This document shows positions 7,321 through 13,850 of a DNA stretch of 18,796 bases, one piece after another. The stretch spans positions 1-18,796 of the forward strand of contig JACQZD010000044.1 of the NCBI GenBank assembly GCA_016207865.1, in the 5' to 3' direction. The notes beneath the pieces were generated by a model. That model was given only the letters and a program-made list of their open reading frames with translations. It had not been told where the DNA came from and searched no databases. Numbering within the stretch: the stretch's first letter is position 1; each line of letters starts with the position of its first letter. Origin of the DNA: Nitrospirota bacterium (GTDB taxonomy: Bacteria > Nitrospirota > Thermodesulfovibrionia > UBA6902 > DSMQ01). A program made the translations under genes and the position numbers.

Positions 7321-7359
7321 CATAAAATCCTGCCTCCTATCCGGAGGCAGGATTTTATG
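7321..7359. terminator. Perfect 17-bp hairpin, likely bidirectional terminator
   Basis: Arms 7321-7337 and 7343-7359 are perfectly complementary (AAAATCCTGCCTCC / GGAGGCAGGATTTT core, 5-nt loop). The A-rich and T-rich ends of the stem suit termination in both directions. The right arm also contains a GGAGG and the ATG at 7357 of the next frame, so in a read-through transcript the hairpin would hide that start. Confidence 0.8.
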
Positions 7360-7632
7360 AATCCGCATACCTGTGCAAATGGAAATACGATTGGAGAAAT
7401 AAATACAGGAATGTCTAAGTATAAACCGCATGACGGGACTGATTTAATCAGTGATGCTTCTTTTAAAAACAACGTGTCCGGCGGGCTGAAAGAACAATTC
7501 AAAAAAGAACTGCTGACAGTATTTCAGAAGTATGGTTATCCGCTGATAGATAAAGATCATGAAGTGACATTTAGAACTACTTCAGGCAATATTGCATGGA
7601 TTAATATCAAAAGGATAGAAATTATTAAATAA
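7357..7632 (+). CDS. Small hypothetical protein (91 aa, or 73 aa from an internal start)
   Basis: I do not recognise this family. The product is small, soluble and slightly basic, with LKEQFKKELLTVFQKYGYPLIDKDHEVTF and a C-terminal INIKRIEIIK strand. There are no Cys motifs beyond one N-terminal Cys and no membrane segment. The ATG at 7357 has a GGAGG 9 nt upstream, but both sit in the arm of the 7321-7359 terminator hairpin. The next in-frame ATG at 7411 (MSKYKPHDG) may therefore be the true start, although its Shine-Dalgarno is poor. The gene lies between two terminators, so it appears to be its own transcription unit. Confidence 0.55.
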   Translation: MNPHTCANGNTIGEINTGMSKYKPHDGTDLISDASFKNNVSGGLKEQFKKELLTVFQKYGYPLIDKDHEVTFRTTSGNIAWINIKRIEIIK

Positions 7633-7656
7633 CACAATTCTAAGGTTACTTTAACT

Positions 7657-7670
7657 CCCGTAATTACGGG
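7657..7670. repeat. 14-nt perfect palindrome
   Basis: CCCGTAATTACGGG is a perfect inverted repeat lying just after the small hypothetical gene and just before the terminator at 7677-7728. It could be an operator or part of the termination region; nothing decides between them. Confidence 0.4.
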
Positions 7671-7676
7671 ATTATT

Positions 7677-7728
7677 AAAGCCCGATTATATTGTCCCGAA
7701 ATTTTGGGATAGTTAATCGGGCTTTTTT
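7677..7728 (+). terminator. Rho-independent terminator with an inner second hairpin
   Basis: Outer stem AAAGCCCGATTA (7677-7688) pairs with TAATCGGGCTTT (7714-7725) and runs into six T's. Inside it, TCCCGAAA/TTTTGGGA at 7694-7709 forms a second stem. It separates the small hypothetical gene from the cytochrome gene starting at 7742. Confidence 0.8.
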
Positions 7729-7741
7729 ATTAGGCGCCAAA

Positions 7742-8125
7742 ATGAAAATCATAAAAATAATTTTACTTGGCAGCTTGTTTGTGTTGATTATCTTGATTGC
7801 TATACGCACCGTTCAGGGAGAGCCGAAAACTTCTTTAAAAGCTGGAGAAGAACTTTATGTGTGGTACTGCATTCCCTGTCACGGGCTCGCCGGTGACGGG
7901 AAAGGCTTTAATGCAAAAAATCTGGACCCCCGGCCTGCAAACCATACCGACGGCGGATTTATGAAAAAAAGAACAGACAAAGAACTTTTAGATGCGGTCA
8001 GCGGCGGAGGCAAGGCTGTCGGCAAATCCACCCTTATGCCGCCATGGGGGAATACGTTTACTGAGACACAGATGAAGTCGCTTGTTTTGTATTTGAGGAA
8101 GCTTTGCAGATGCGTGGGGGAATAA
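7742..8125 (+). CDS. Monoheme class I cytochrome c, membrane-anchored or secreted
   Basis: 128 residues. An N-terminal hydrophobic segment (MKIIKIILLGSLFVLIILIAI) acts as signal peptide or anchor. It is followed by one cytochrome c domain with heme site CIPCH in YVWYCIPCHGLAGDGKG and a likely axial Met in STLMPPWGNTFTE. I chose ATG 7742 because the signal begins there; the frame opens upstream at 7691 but that runs through the terminator. As the first gene of the respiratory cluster it is a natural periplasmic electron carrier for the AioA/IdrA-type molybdoenzyme encoded next, as small c cytochromes are in many arsenite oxidase loci. The Shine-Dalgarno is weak. Confidence 0.85.
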   Translation: MKIIKIILLGSLFVLIILIAIRTVQGEPKTSLKAGEELYVWYCIPCHGLAGDGKGFNAKNLDPRPANHTDGGFMKKRTDKELLDAVSGGGKAVGKSTLMPPWGNTFTETQMKSLVLYLRKLCRCVGE

Positions 8126-8132
8126 TATTGTA

Positions 8133-8202
8133 GTCATTCCCGCTTGTCGGGAATCTTTCTTAGCACACTGAAATAGAAGGATTCCGGGCAAGCCGGAATG
8201 AC
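8133..8202. repeat. GTCATTCC-type intergenic palindromic repeat, copy 3
   Basis: GTCATTCCCGCTTGTCGGGAATC is answered by GATTCCGGGCAAGCCGGAATGAC after a short spacer. It fills the gap between the cytochrome c gene and the Rieske gene. A transcript crossing it would form a long hairpin that could limit read-through into the molybdoenzyme genes. Confidence 0.8.
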
Positions 8203-8235
8203 AATAAAAATCCATTAACCTAAAGGAGGAACAAA

Positions 8236-8569
8236 ATGTACCGGAAGAAAAAACATCCTTATAAATATGGGATGCAGCGTTGAAGGCGGCATCGGCGCTG
8301 ATAAGGGCATTGTTGCGTACAGCATGTTTTGTACTCATCTGGGGTGCGCTGTTGAGCTGGACCAAGCAAGCGGTATGCTGGTTTGCGAATGCCATCAAAG
8401 CATTTATGATCCGAAACAGAGTGGAAAGGTGGTTGAAGGTCCTGCACCGAATAATCTGCCGATGATTTCATTGGAGATTGATAAGAACGGGGACATTTAT
8501 GCGGCGGGGGTTGCCGGTCTTATTTACGGACTCAGAAATAATCTGCTTGACGGCGAGGAGGTAAGGTAA
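8236..8569 (+). CDS. aioB-like: Arsenite-oxidase-type small subunit (Rieske), N-terminally short and probably frameshifted
   Basis: The uninterrupted frame starts at ATG 8267 and encodes 100 residues with both [2Fe-2S] Rieske motifs: CTHLGC (Cys22, His24, Cys27) and CECHQS (Cys40, Cys42, His43). The stretch GGIGADKGIVAYSMFCTHLGC and the ending GVAGLIYGLRNNL are characteristic of the AioB/IdrB group. No ribosome binding site precedes 8267. A strong one (AAAGGAGG) instead precedes ATG 8236, which opens a different frame stopping at 8283. One A fewer in the A6 run 8248-8253 would join the two into MYRKKNILINMGCS, continuing the family's first strand. Either way the usual Tat signal and about 40 N-terminal residues are absent. 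Its stop abuts the ATG of the large subunit. Confidence 0.8.
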
Positions 8570-10921
8570 ATGAGCAATGAAAAGGAATTTTCAAGAAGAG
8601 ATTTATTAAAGGTTTCAGCAGCCGCGGCGGCAGGGGCGTGCGTGATGAACGGAATGCCTGTTTTTGCAGCCGGTAAGTTTTTGGAAGCCAAGGCGGTTGA
8701 ATTTGCAGAGCTTCCGCCTGCGCACGCAGAGACTTATGATACCGCCTGCCGCTACTGTCATGTAATGTGCGGATACAAGGTTTATATCTGGCCCAAAGGC
8801 ACAGGGCTAAAACCGGATAAGGCAAAATTTTATCCTGTTGAGAAGATGAGGGGCGACTGGCCTAATCCGATTTTTACGATTGAGGCAAAAAAGAACGGCA
8901 AAGACGTATTGATAATGATAGTGCCGGACAATAAAGACGTGGCAAGCGGTTCAAACTACTCGGTGCGCGGGGCCTTCAATGCCCAGAGCCTGTATTCCGA
9001 GAAGCTTCCGACAAGGATCCGGCTCAAAAAACCAATGATCCGCCGAGGCGGCAAGACAAGTCCTCTTGTAGAAGTTTCATGGGACGAAGCGATTGGATTC
9101 TGCGCGGATAATTTCCAGAAAATTATCAATCAATATGGTCCTGATGCAATCGGCGCGGTTTACGGGGACTGGGGTTATCTGCAGAATACGCACGCATTGC
9201 TGAAGTGGCTCTTCACCGGAATTAAGTCCAGCACCCTGGCCGGCAACGGATATCTTTTCTGGGGCGATGAAAGCTGGGGGCTTGCCGATGTGGTGGGCGC
9301 AGGGACCAGGTCCTTTACAGCAGAGGATTTTACAAAAACCAAACTCATATTTTGCGCAGGGAAAAATCTAAAGGATACGGGTTCGTCCTGGTATTATCAG
9401 GCGCTTTCTACGGGCGGCATGAACAAGGGTGATATCAAAATGATACTGGTGGACCCGAGAAGGATTCAGATGGCTGAAGACGCTGAAAAAAGCGGCGGTC
9501 TTTTCCTCCAGATAAAACCGGGCACAGATGCAATACTCGGAGCGTCTTTGATGCATGTGCTTGTTATGCATGATTTGTACGACAAAGACTTTGTGCAAAG
9601 GCACACAACAGGGTTTGATACGCTCAAGCAAACTGTATTGAACAGCAGATTTGCTCCTGACAATGCTGAAAAGATTACCGGCATTCCCGCCGCAAAGATC
9701 ATAGCAGCCGCTGAGATGCTTGCAAAGCATAAAGGGCAGACAATGGTGCTCTTTGAAAAAGGAATTATGCATCAGGTGGTTGGATATGAAAACGAAGTTG
9801 CGTACAGCGCTATGGGGATTATCCTCGGCAATGCTGGGAAGCCGGGCGCATGCACATCCAGAGCCGGAGGACATCCGAGAGGGACCTGGGCGGACCCGCC
9901 CGCTCCAAACGGCGCAAGTTCCATGAGAAGCATCTGCGAGAAGATTGATAAAGGTGAAATAAAGTCGCTATGGGCGTACATCAGCAACATTTACATACAG
10001 CTTCCCAACCTGAGCAAGTATAAGCCTCAGATTGATAAGATGTTTCTTGTCGTGAATGAGATTTATCCCACAGACACGACAGCGGCTGCAGATGTGGTCT
10101 TCCCTGCTGCCACATGGGGAGAATGGAACACTATACAGGCAAGCGAAGACAGAAGGCTTCACATTCAGCAGGGCTTTATGGAAGCCCCCGGAGATGCAAA
10201 GCCTGACTGGTGGATTGTTGCTCAGTTGGCAAAGCGAATGGGTCTGAGCGGATATGACTGGAAAAACGAACAGGAGATTTATGACGAGGTGAGGGCGCAG
10301 ACAAAAGGCTCATTTACCAGCGATATTTCAGAAATTGAATGGAAGGATCTCATGAAGTCAGGCACAAACGGCATTCAGTTTCCTTACAAAAACCGCAGAA
10401 GCATATCACGGCTTTATTCTCCTGAGACAGAAGAAGTCATGGGAAGGCGCTTTAAACATGACGACGGCAAGGCGCATCTTGAACCAGTAAAGGCGCTTGC
10501 TGATTTTGACCCTTTCAATCATCCTTTGAGAGACAAGATTACAAATGAGTATCCGCTCTGGATGATTATGCACCGGGCAAACGAAATCTGGAACACCGGA
10601 TATAACTTTTACAATAACGGGCTTAATGTGCCGTTGACCCCGAATCTTTACGAGAGACTGCCTGAGCAGACTGTAAGCATTAATCCCAAAGACGCAAGGA
10701 CGATAGGCGTGAAAAGCGGAGACTGGGTTGCGCTTAATTCCAGAAACGGAAGTATGAAGGCGGTAGCAAAGGTAAATGGATTGACCGCTCCGGGTGTTGT
10801 GGATGTCATGTCTCTTTATCCGAAGACTGAGTCAACGCCTAATATGGTGACGAGCGAAAAGGCTGACCCGAAGCTTGCTGAGTGGGACCGGATGGTGCCT
10901 GTGAATATTGTGAAGGTTTAA
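8570..10921 (+). CDS. aioA-like: Arsenite-oxidase-like molybdopterin catalytic subunit (AioA/IdrA family)
   Basis: 783-residue DMSO-reductase-superfamily enzyme. After the leader, CRYCHVMCGYKVYIWP (Cys60, Cys63, Cys67) matches the AioA cluster motif. The site of a fourth Cys appears to be Ser (GSNYSVRG), implying a [3Fe-4S] cluster. Other family stretches include FEKGI, SRAGGHPRG (Arg431, His435), IYPTDTTAAADVVFPAATWGE and HDDGKAHLEP. It is expected to hold Mo-bis-MGD and to act in the periplasm with the Rieske subunit. Two oddities: it carries its own twin-arginine signal (SRRDLLKVSAAAAAGACVM), which canonical AioA lacks, and the position I align with the arsenite-site His195 of Alcaligenes AioA looks like Asn226, while Glu234, Arg431 and His435 are kept. 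Substrate and reaction direction are therefore uncertain: arsenite oxidation, iodate reduction or another oxyanion. Confidence 0.88.
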   Translation: MSNEKEFSRRDLLKVSAAAAAGACVMNGMPVFAAGKFLEAKAVEFAELPPAHAETYDTACRYCHVMCGYKVYIWPKGTGLKPDKAKFYPVEKMRGDWPNPIFTIEAKKNGKDVLIMIVPDNKDVASGSNYSVRGAFNAQSLYSEKLPTRIRLKKPMIRRGGKTSPLVEVSWDEAIGFCADNFQKIINQYGPDAIGAVYGDWGYLQNTHALLKWLFTGIKSSTLAGNGYLFWGDESWGLADVVGAGTRSFTAEDFTKTKLIFCAGKNLKDTGSSWYYQALSTGGMNKGDIKMILVDPRRIQMAEDAEKSGGLFLQIKPGTDAILGASLMHVLVMHDLYDKDFVQRHTTGFDTLKQTVLNSRFAPDNAEKITGIPAAKIIAAAEMLAKHKGQTMVLFEKGIMHQVVGYENEVAYSAMGIILGNAGKPGACTSRAGGHPRGTWADPPAPNGASSMRSICEKIDKGEIKSLWAYISNIYIQLPNLSKYKPQIDKMFLVVNEIYPTDTTAAADVVFPAATWGEWNTIQASEDRRLHIQQGFMEAPGDAKPDWWIVAQLAKRMGLSGYDWKNEQEIYDEVRAQTKGSFTSDISEIEWKDLMKSGTNGIQFPYKNRRSISRLYSPETEEVMGRRFKHDDGKAHLEPVKALADFDPFNHPLRDKITNEYPLWMIMHRANEIWNTGYNFYNNGLNVPLTPNLYERLPEQTVSINPKDARTIGVKSGDWVALNSRNGSMKAVAKVNGLTAPGVVDVMSLYPKTESTPNMVTSEKADPKLAEWDRMVPVNIVKV

Positions 10922-10945
10922 GGAGAGTTATGAGTTAAGAGTTAA

Positions 10946-11266
10946 ATGACTACAGACATTAATAACACTGACATCTCACGTCGTCGCTTGCTTCAGATTG
11001 CAGGCTGGGGCTCTTTTTTTGTCACTCTCGGGATATTGCTCGGAGGTGCGGTCAGATTTCTATTCCCGCGCGTTCTTTTTGAAAGCCCTTCAACATTTAA
11101 GGCAGGATTTCCTCATGAATTTAATGTAACAGGCGCGGCGGATAAAAACGGAGTTTTTCAGGTATACGAAGAGTGGAAGGATGAACATTCTGCATGGCTG
11201 GTGAGAGAAAAGAACCGCATATACGCTGTACACGTTAAATGCACTCATAAAGACTCAGCAGGATGA
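10946..11266 (+). CDS. Truncated bc-complex-type Rieske subunit (N-terminal half only)
   Basis: 106 residues. SRRRLLQIAGWGSFFVTLG is a twin-arginine-like leader and membrane anchor, and FLFPRVLFESPSTFKAGFPHEF is typical of quinol-cytochrome c reductase Rieske proteins. The soluble part reaches the first cluster motif (RIYAVHVKCTH) and then ends KDSAG-stop. The rest of motif 1, all of motif 2 (CPCHGS) and the C-terminal fold are missing, so it cannot bind a [2Fe-2S] cluster. A family member would be about 150-180 residues. The stop overlaps the start of the molybdate transporter gene (ATGA at 11263). It is probably a gene remnant left by insertion or deletion at this junction. A two-codon frame ATG-AGT-TAA with a good Shine-Dalgarno sits just upstream at 10930. 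Confidence 0.75.
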   Translation: MTTDINNTDISRRRLLQIAGWGSFFVTLGILLGGAVRFLFPRVLFESPSTFKAGFPHEFNVTGAADKNGVFQVYEEWKDEHSAWLVREKNRIYAVHVKCTHKDSAG

Positions 11267-12396
11267 GGTGTTCTGTAAATAAAGTGAAACAATTGATATG
11301 GGATATATCAGGCGCCTTTGGCGATATTGGAGTTTTGTTTCCTATTGCAGTTGCATTAATAGCAAAAAATGGTTTTAATCCTACGGCGTTTTTTTTGATG
11401 GCGGGGATCTTTTATATAGTATCCGCCTATTATTTTAAAATTACAATGCCTGTTCAGCCCCTTAAAGCGATGTCTGCTATTGCGATTGCCACAGGACTGG
11501 GCGGCGAGGTTATTAATGCCGCCGGTATTGCCATAGGAATTATTTTACTTGTAATTGCAGTTACAGGATTAAGCGTAACACTCGGCGGCATTTTTCATAT
11601 ACCGGTGATAAGAGGGATACAACTTGGATTGGGTATGATGCTGATAAAGGCATCCTTAAGTCTTATGATAAACGATATTCCCGTCGCTGTAACTGCCGGA
11701 GCCTTCCTGATCGTAAGTATTTTTATAATTAAAAGGATACCGCCTCTTATCCCTCTTATGATATTCGGGATAGCCCTTTCCCTAAAGGGGATAAAAGCGG
11801 CTCCAGCGGGTCCTGTAGTTTTGGCAGTAAAAATGCCTGAATTGAATAACTTATGGATAGGTTTTACAATGCTCGTCCTGCCGCAGATAGCATTAACATT
11901 CGGCAACGCTATTGTAGCCACAGAGGCAACGGGTAAATTACTTTATGGCAAAAGGGCTGTGAGACTGAATCTTAAAAGCATTCCGTTGAGTATGGGCGTT
12001 GCAAATATTGCATCAGGCATGATAGGCGGTGCTCCCATGTGTCATGGCAGCGGCGGACTTACAGCACACTGTAAGTTTGGTGCAACTACCGAGAGGTCGG
12101 GGTATATCATAGGTCTTACGCTTATCGCGTTGGCGCTTCTATTCGGATATTCCGCTATATCAATAGTAGCAGCCTTTCCCAAAGGTATTTTAGGGATGCT
12201 GCTTTGTTATGTAGGAGTGCAGCACTCTTTATTTATCAGGGATGTTGTGGGGGATAAAACAGCTATGCTGATTGTTTCAGCGACGGCAATTTTAGGTTTT
12301 CTGTTAAATAACCTTACCATAGGTTTTCTTTCGGGTATTGGAATCCATTATGTCCTTATGGGCTTTGCGAAGCCCCCCAGGTGTTTTGAGAAATAG
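11263..12396 (+). CDS. MOT1-family molybdate (sulfate-like) transporter
   Basis: 377-residue polytopic membrane protein with about ten hydrophobic segments. Two motifs mark the MOT1/SulP-related molybdate transporter family: DISGAFGDIGVLFPI near the N-terminus and GGAPMCHGSGGLTAHCKFGATT in the second half. No STAS domain follows, as in MOT1 rather than classical SulP. It should import molybdate, a plausible need for the molybdoenzyme encoded 340 nt upstream. Its position inside a bc-complex operon, replacing the missing half of the Rieske gene, is unusual. A 9-of-10 direct repeat (AGGTGTTCTG at 11266, AGGTGTTTTG at 12379) brackets the gene, which might be a scar, though a match this short can be chance. 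The ATG at 11263 lacks a clear Shine-Dalgarno and may rely on coupling. Confidence 0.85.
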   Translation: MRCSVNKVKQLIWDISGAFGDIGVLFPIAVALIAKNGFNPTAFFLMAGIFYIVSAYYFKITMPVQPLKAMSAIAIATGLGGEVINAAGIAIGIILLVIAVTGLSVTLGGIFHIPVIRGIQLGLGMMLIKASLSLMINDIPVAVTAGAFLIVSIFIIKRIPPLIPLMIFGIALSLKGIKAAPAGPVVLAVKMPELNNLWIGFTMLVLPQIALTFGNAIVATEATGKLLYGKRAVRLNLKSIPLSMGVANIASGMIGGAPMCHGSGGLTAHCKFGATTERSGYIIGLTLIALALLFGYSAISIVAAFPKGILGMLLCYVGVQHSLFIRDVVGDKTAMLIVSATAILGFLLNNLTIGFLSGIGIHYVLMGFAKPPRCFEK

Positions 12397-12402
12397 AGGG
12401 TT

Positions 12403-13167
12403 GTGTTGAAAGAGGGAAAAAACATATGGGAAAAACTGAAAGATTCCAATCTCTACAAATCCATATTCCGCCATAGTTATGAAGATACGACAAAGAACAG
12501 GGCGCTTCAGGTAAGGTCTAACATATTCCTTCATCTTCATCCTGTAAGTGTGCCGGAACATGCCTTTAAAATACGTTTCACATGGTGTATGGGCGGGATA
12601 ACTTTTTTCCTGTTTTTAGTAGAGGCATTCACTGGTGTATTTCTGATGTTCTACTATCATCCCGTTCCTGAGTTTGCCTATCATGATATGAAGTATCTTG
12701 AATTTGATGTCCCCTTCGGGATTATCCTCAGAAACATCCACAGGTGGGCGGCGCATCTGATGGTGTTTACTATCATTCTGCACATGCTGAGGGTTTTTCT
12801 TGCAGGCTCTTATAAACCTCCGAGGGAATTTAACTGGGTTGTCGGCGTGGTTTTAATAGTTCTGACTTTTTTACTGAGCTTTACCGGCTATCTTCTTCCT
12901 TGGGACCAACTGTCTTACTGGGCGATTACAGTAGCTGCCAACATGATGGGAGCTGCACCGTTTATCGGGCATGAAGGCCCATTCTCAGTTGTTAATAAAT
13001 ATAATGATATCCGTTTTGTAGTGTTAGGCGGCACGGAGATAGGGGCAAACGCAATCCTGAGGTTTTATGTGATGCATATTATAGTATTGCCCGCGGCCGC
13101 AATCATTTTTATGGCAGTTCACTTCTGGAGAATCAGGAAAGACGGAGGCATATCAGGACCGTTATGA
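12403..13167 (+). CDS. Cytochrome b6-like subunit of a bc-type complex
   Basis: 254 residues and four transmembrane helices. Heme b ligands are His113/His127 (14 apart) and His225/His240 (15 apart), the second spacing being that of cytochrome b6 rather than mitochondrial cytochrome b. Other b6-like stretches are NIHRWAAHLMVF, FTGYLLPWDQLSYWA and the end RKDGGISGPL. Cys62 in WCMGGIT aligns with Cys35 of cyanobacterial b6 (YCLGGIT), which binds the extra heme c_i. The complex moves electrons between the quinone pool and c-type cytochromes across the inner membrane. The start is GTG 12403 or TTG 12406 after GAGGG; an ATG at 12425 is out of frame. The stop overlaps the next start (ATGA at 13164). 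Confidence 0.94.
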   Translation: MLKEGKNIWEKLKDSNLYKSIFRHSYEDTTKNRALQVRSNIFLHLHPVSVPEHAFKIRFTWCMGGITFFLFLVEAFTGVFLMFYYHPVPEFAYHDMKYLEFDVPFGIILRNIHRWAAHLMVFTIILHMLRVFLAGSYKPPREFNWVVGVVLIVLTFLLSFTGYLLPWDQLSYWAITVAANMMGAAPFIGHEGPFSVVNKYNDIRFVVLGGTEIGANAILRFYVMHIIVLPAAAIIFMAVHFWRIRKDGGISGPL

Positions 13168-13850
13168 AAAAGCAAAAAACATATGTCTGGCCTGACCTGG
13201 TATTTAAGGAATTTTTAATGATTATTGTTTTAACAATTATATTGATAATATGGGGCCTGATTATGAATGCGCCTTTGAGGGAGATAGCTGCGCCGGGAAG
13301 GTCTGAAAATCCGTCCAAGGCGCCGTGGTATTTTGCAGGGCTTCAGGAACTGCTGGTCTATTTTGACCCGTGGATAGCGGGAGTCATGATTCCTGTTATT
13401 ATTGCAGCCGGTTTGATAATTATCCCCTATGCAGATACTAATCCCCAAGGCAAAGGCGGCTATACATTCTCCCTCAGGCGGTTTGCCGTAGTAAATTTTC
13501 TCTTTGGTTTTCTGCTCTGGTGGGCATTGATATTTATTGGATATTTTTTAAGGGGTCCGAACTGGCAGTTATATCTGCCTTGGGAATCATGGGAGACTGT
13601 TAAAGAGACCGGGAATCATCTCCGGAGCCTGAGCCCTGCTGTCGGTTTGGTGTGTATATCATTCTATTTTGGATTGGGGATACTGCTACCTCCGCTGATG
13701 AGCATAGACCTTTATCTTTTATATGGTTCTCTAAGATATATAGTTGTAATGACATTAATACTCCTGATGTATGCTGTTCCTTTAAAGATATTGCTGAGAC
13801 TGGCGTTTAATATTAGATATGTATTGGTGACGCCGTGGTTTAATATATGA
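13164..13850 (+). CDS. Subunit-IV-like cytochrome b C-terminal protein
   Basis: 228 residues with about five to six transmembrane helices, longer than plant or cyanobacterial subunit IV (about 160). It contains the quinol-site region as ENPSKAPWYFAGLQELLVYFDPW, with APWY in place of PEWY as in several bacterial split bc complexes. With the preceding b6-like protein it makes up a full cytochrome b. It overlaps both neighbours by 4 nt (13164 and 13847), so the three membrane and cytochrome genes are translationally coupled and should be made in equal amounts. Confidence 0.9.
   Translation: MKKQKTYVWPDLVFKEFLMIIVLTIILIIWGLIMNAPLREIAAPGRSENPSKAPWYFAGLQELLVYFDPWIAGVMIPVIIAAGLIIIPYADTNPQGKGGYTFSLRRFAVVNFLFGFLLWWALIFIGYFLRGPNWQLYLPWESWETVKETGNHLRSLSPAVGLVCISFYFGLGILLPPLMSIDLYLLYGSLRYIVVMTLILLMYAVPLKILLRLAFNIRYVLVTPWFNI

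Noticed and set aside
9368..9874. 168-residue minus-strand frame within the molybdoenzyme gene
   Set aside because: It is antisense to conserved catalytic-subunit sequence and shows no recognisable motif.
8570..10921. Nitrite oxidoreductase, formate dehydrogenase or periplasmic nitrate reductase as the identity of the molybdoenzyme
   Set aside because: The CxxCxxxC motif, GYKVYIWP, SRAGGH and DDGKAHLEP stretches and the linked AioB-type Rieske match the AioA/IdrA family instead.
11263..12396. Classical SulP sulfate permease
   Set aside because: There is no STAS domain, and the two signature motifs are those of MOT1-type molybdate transporters.
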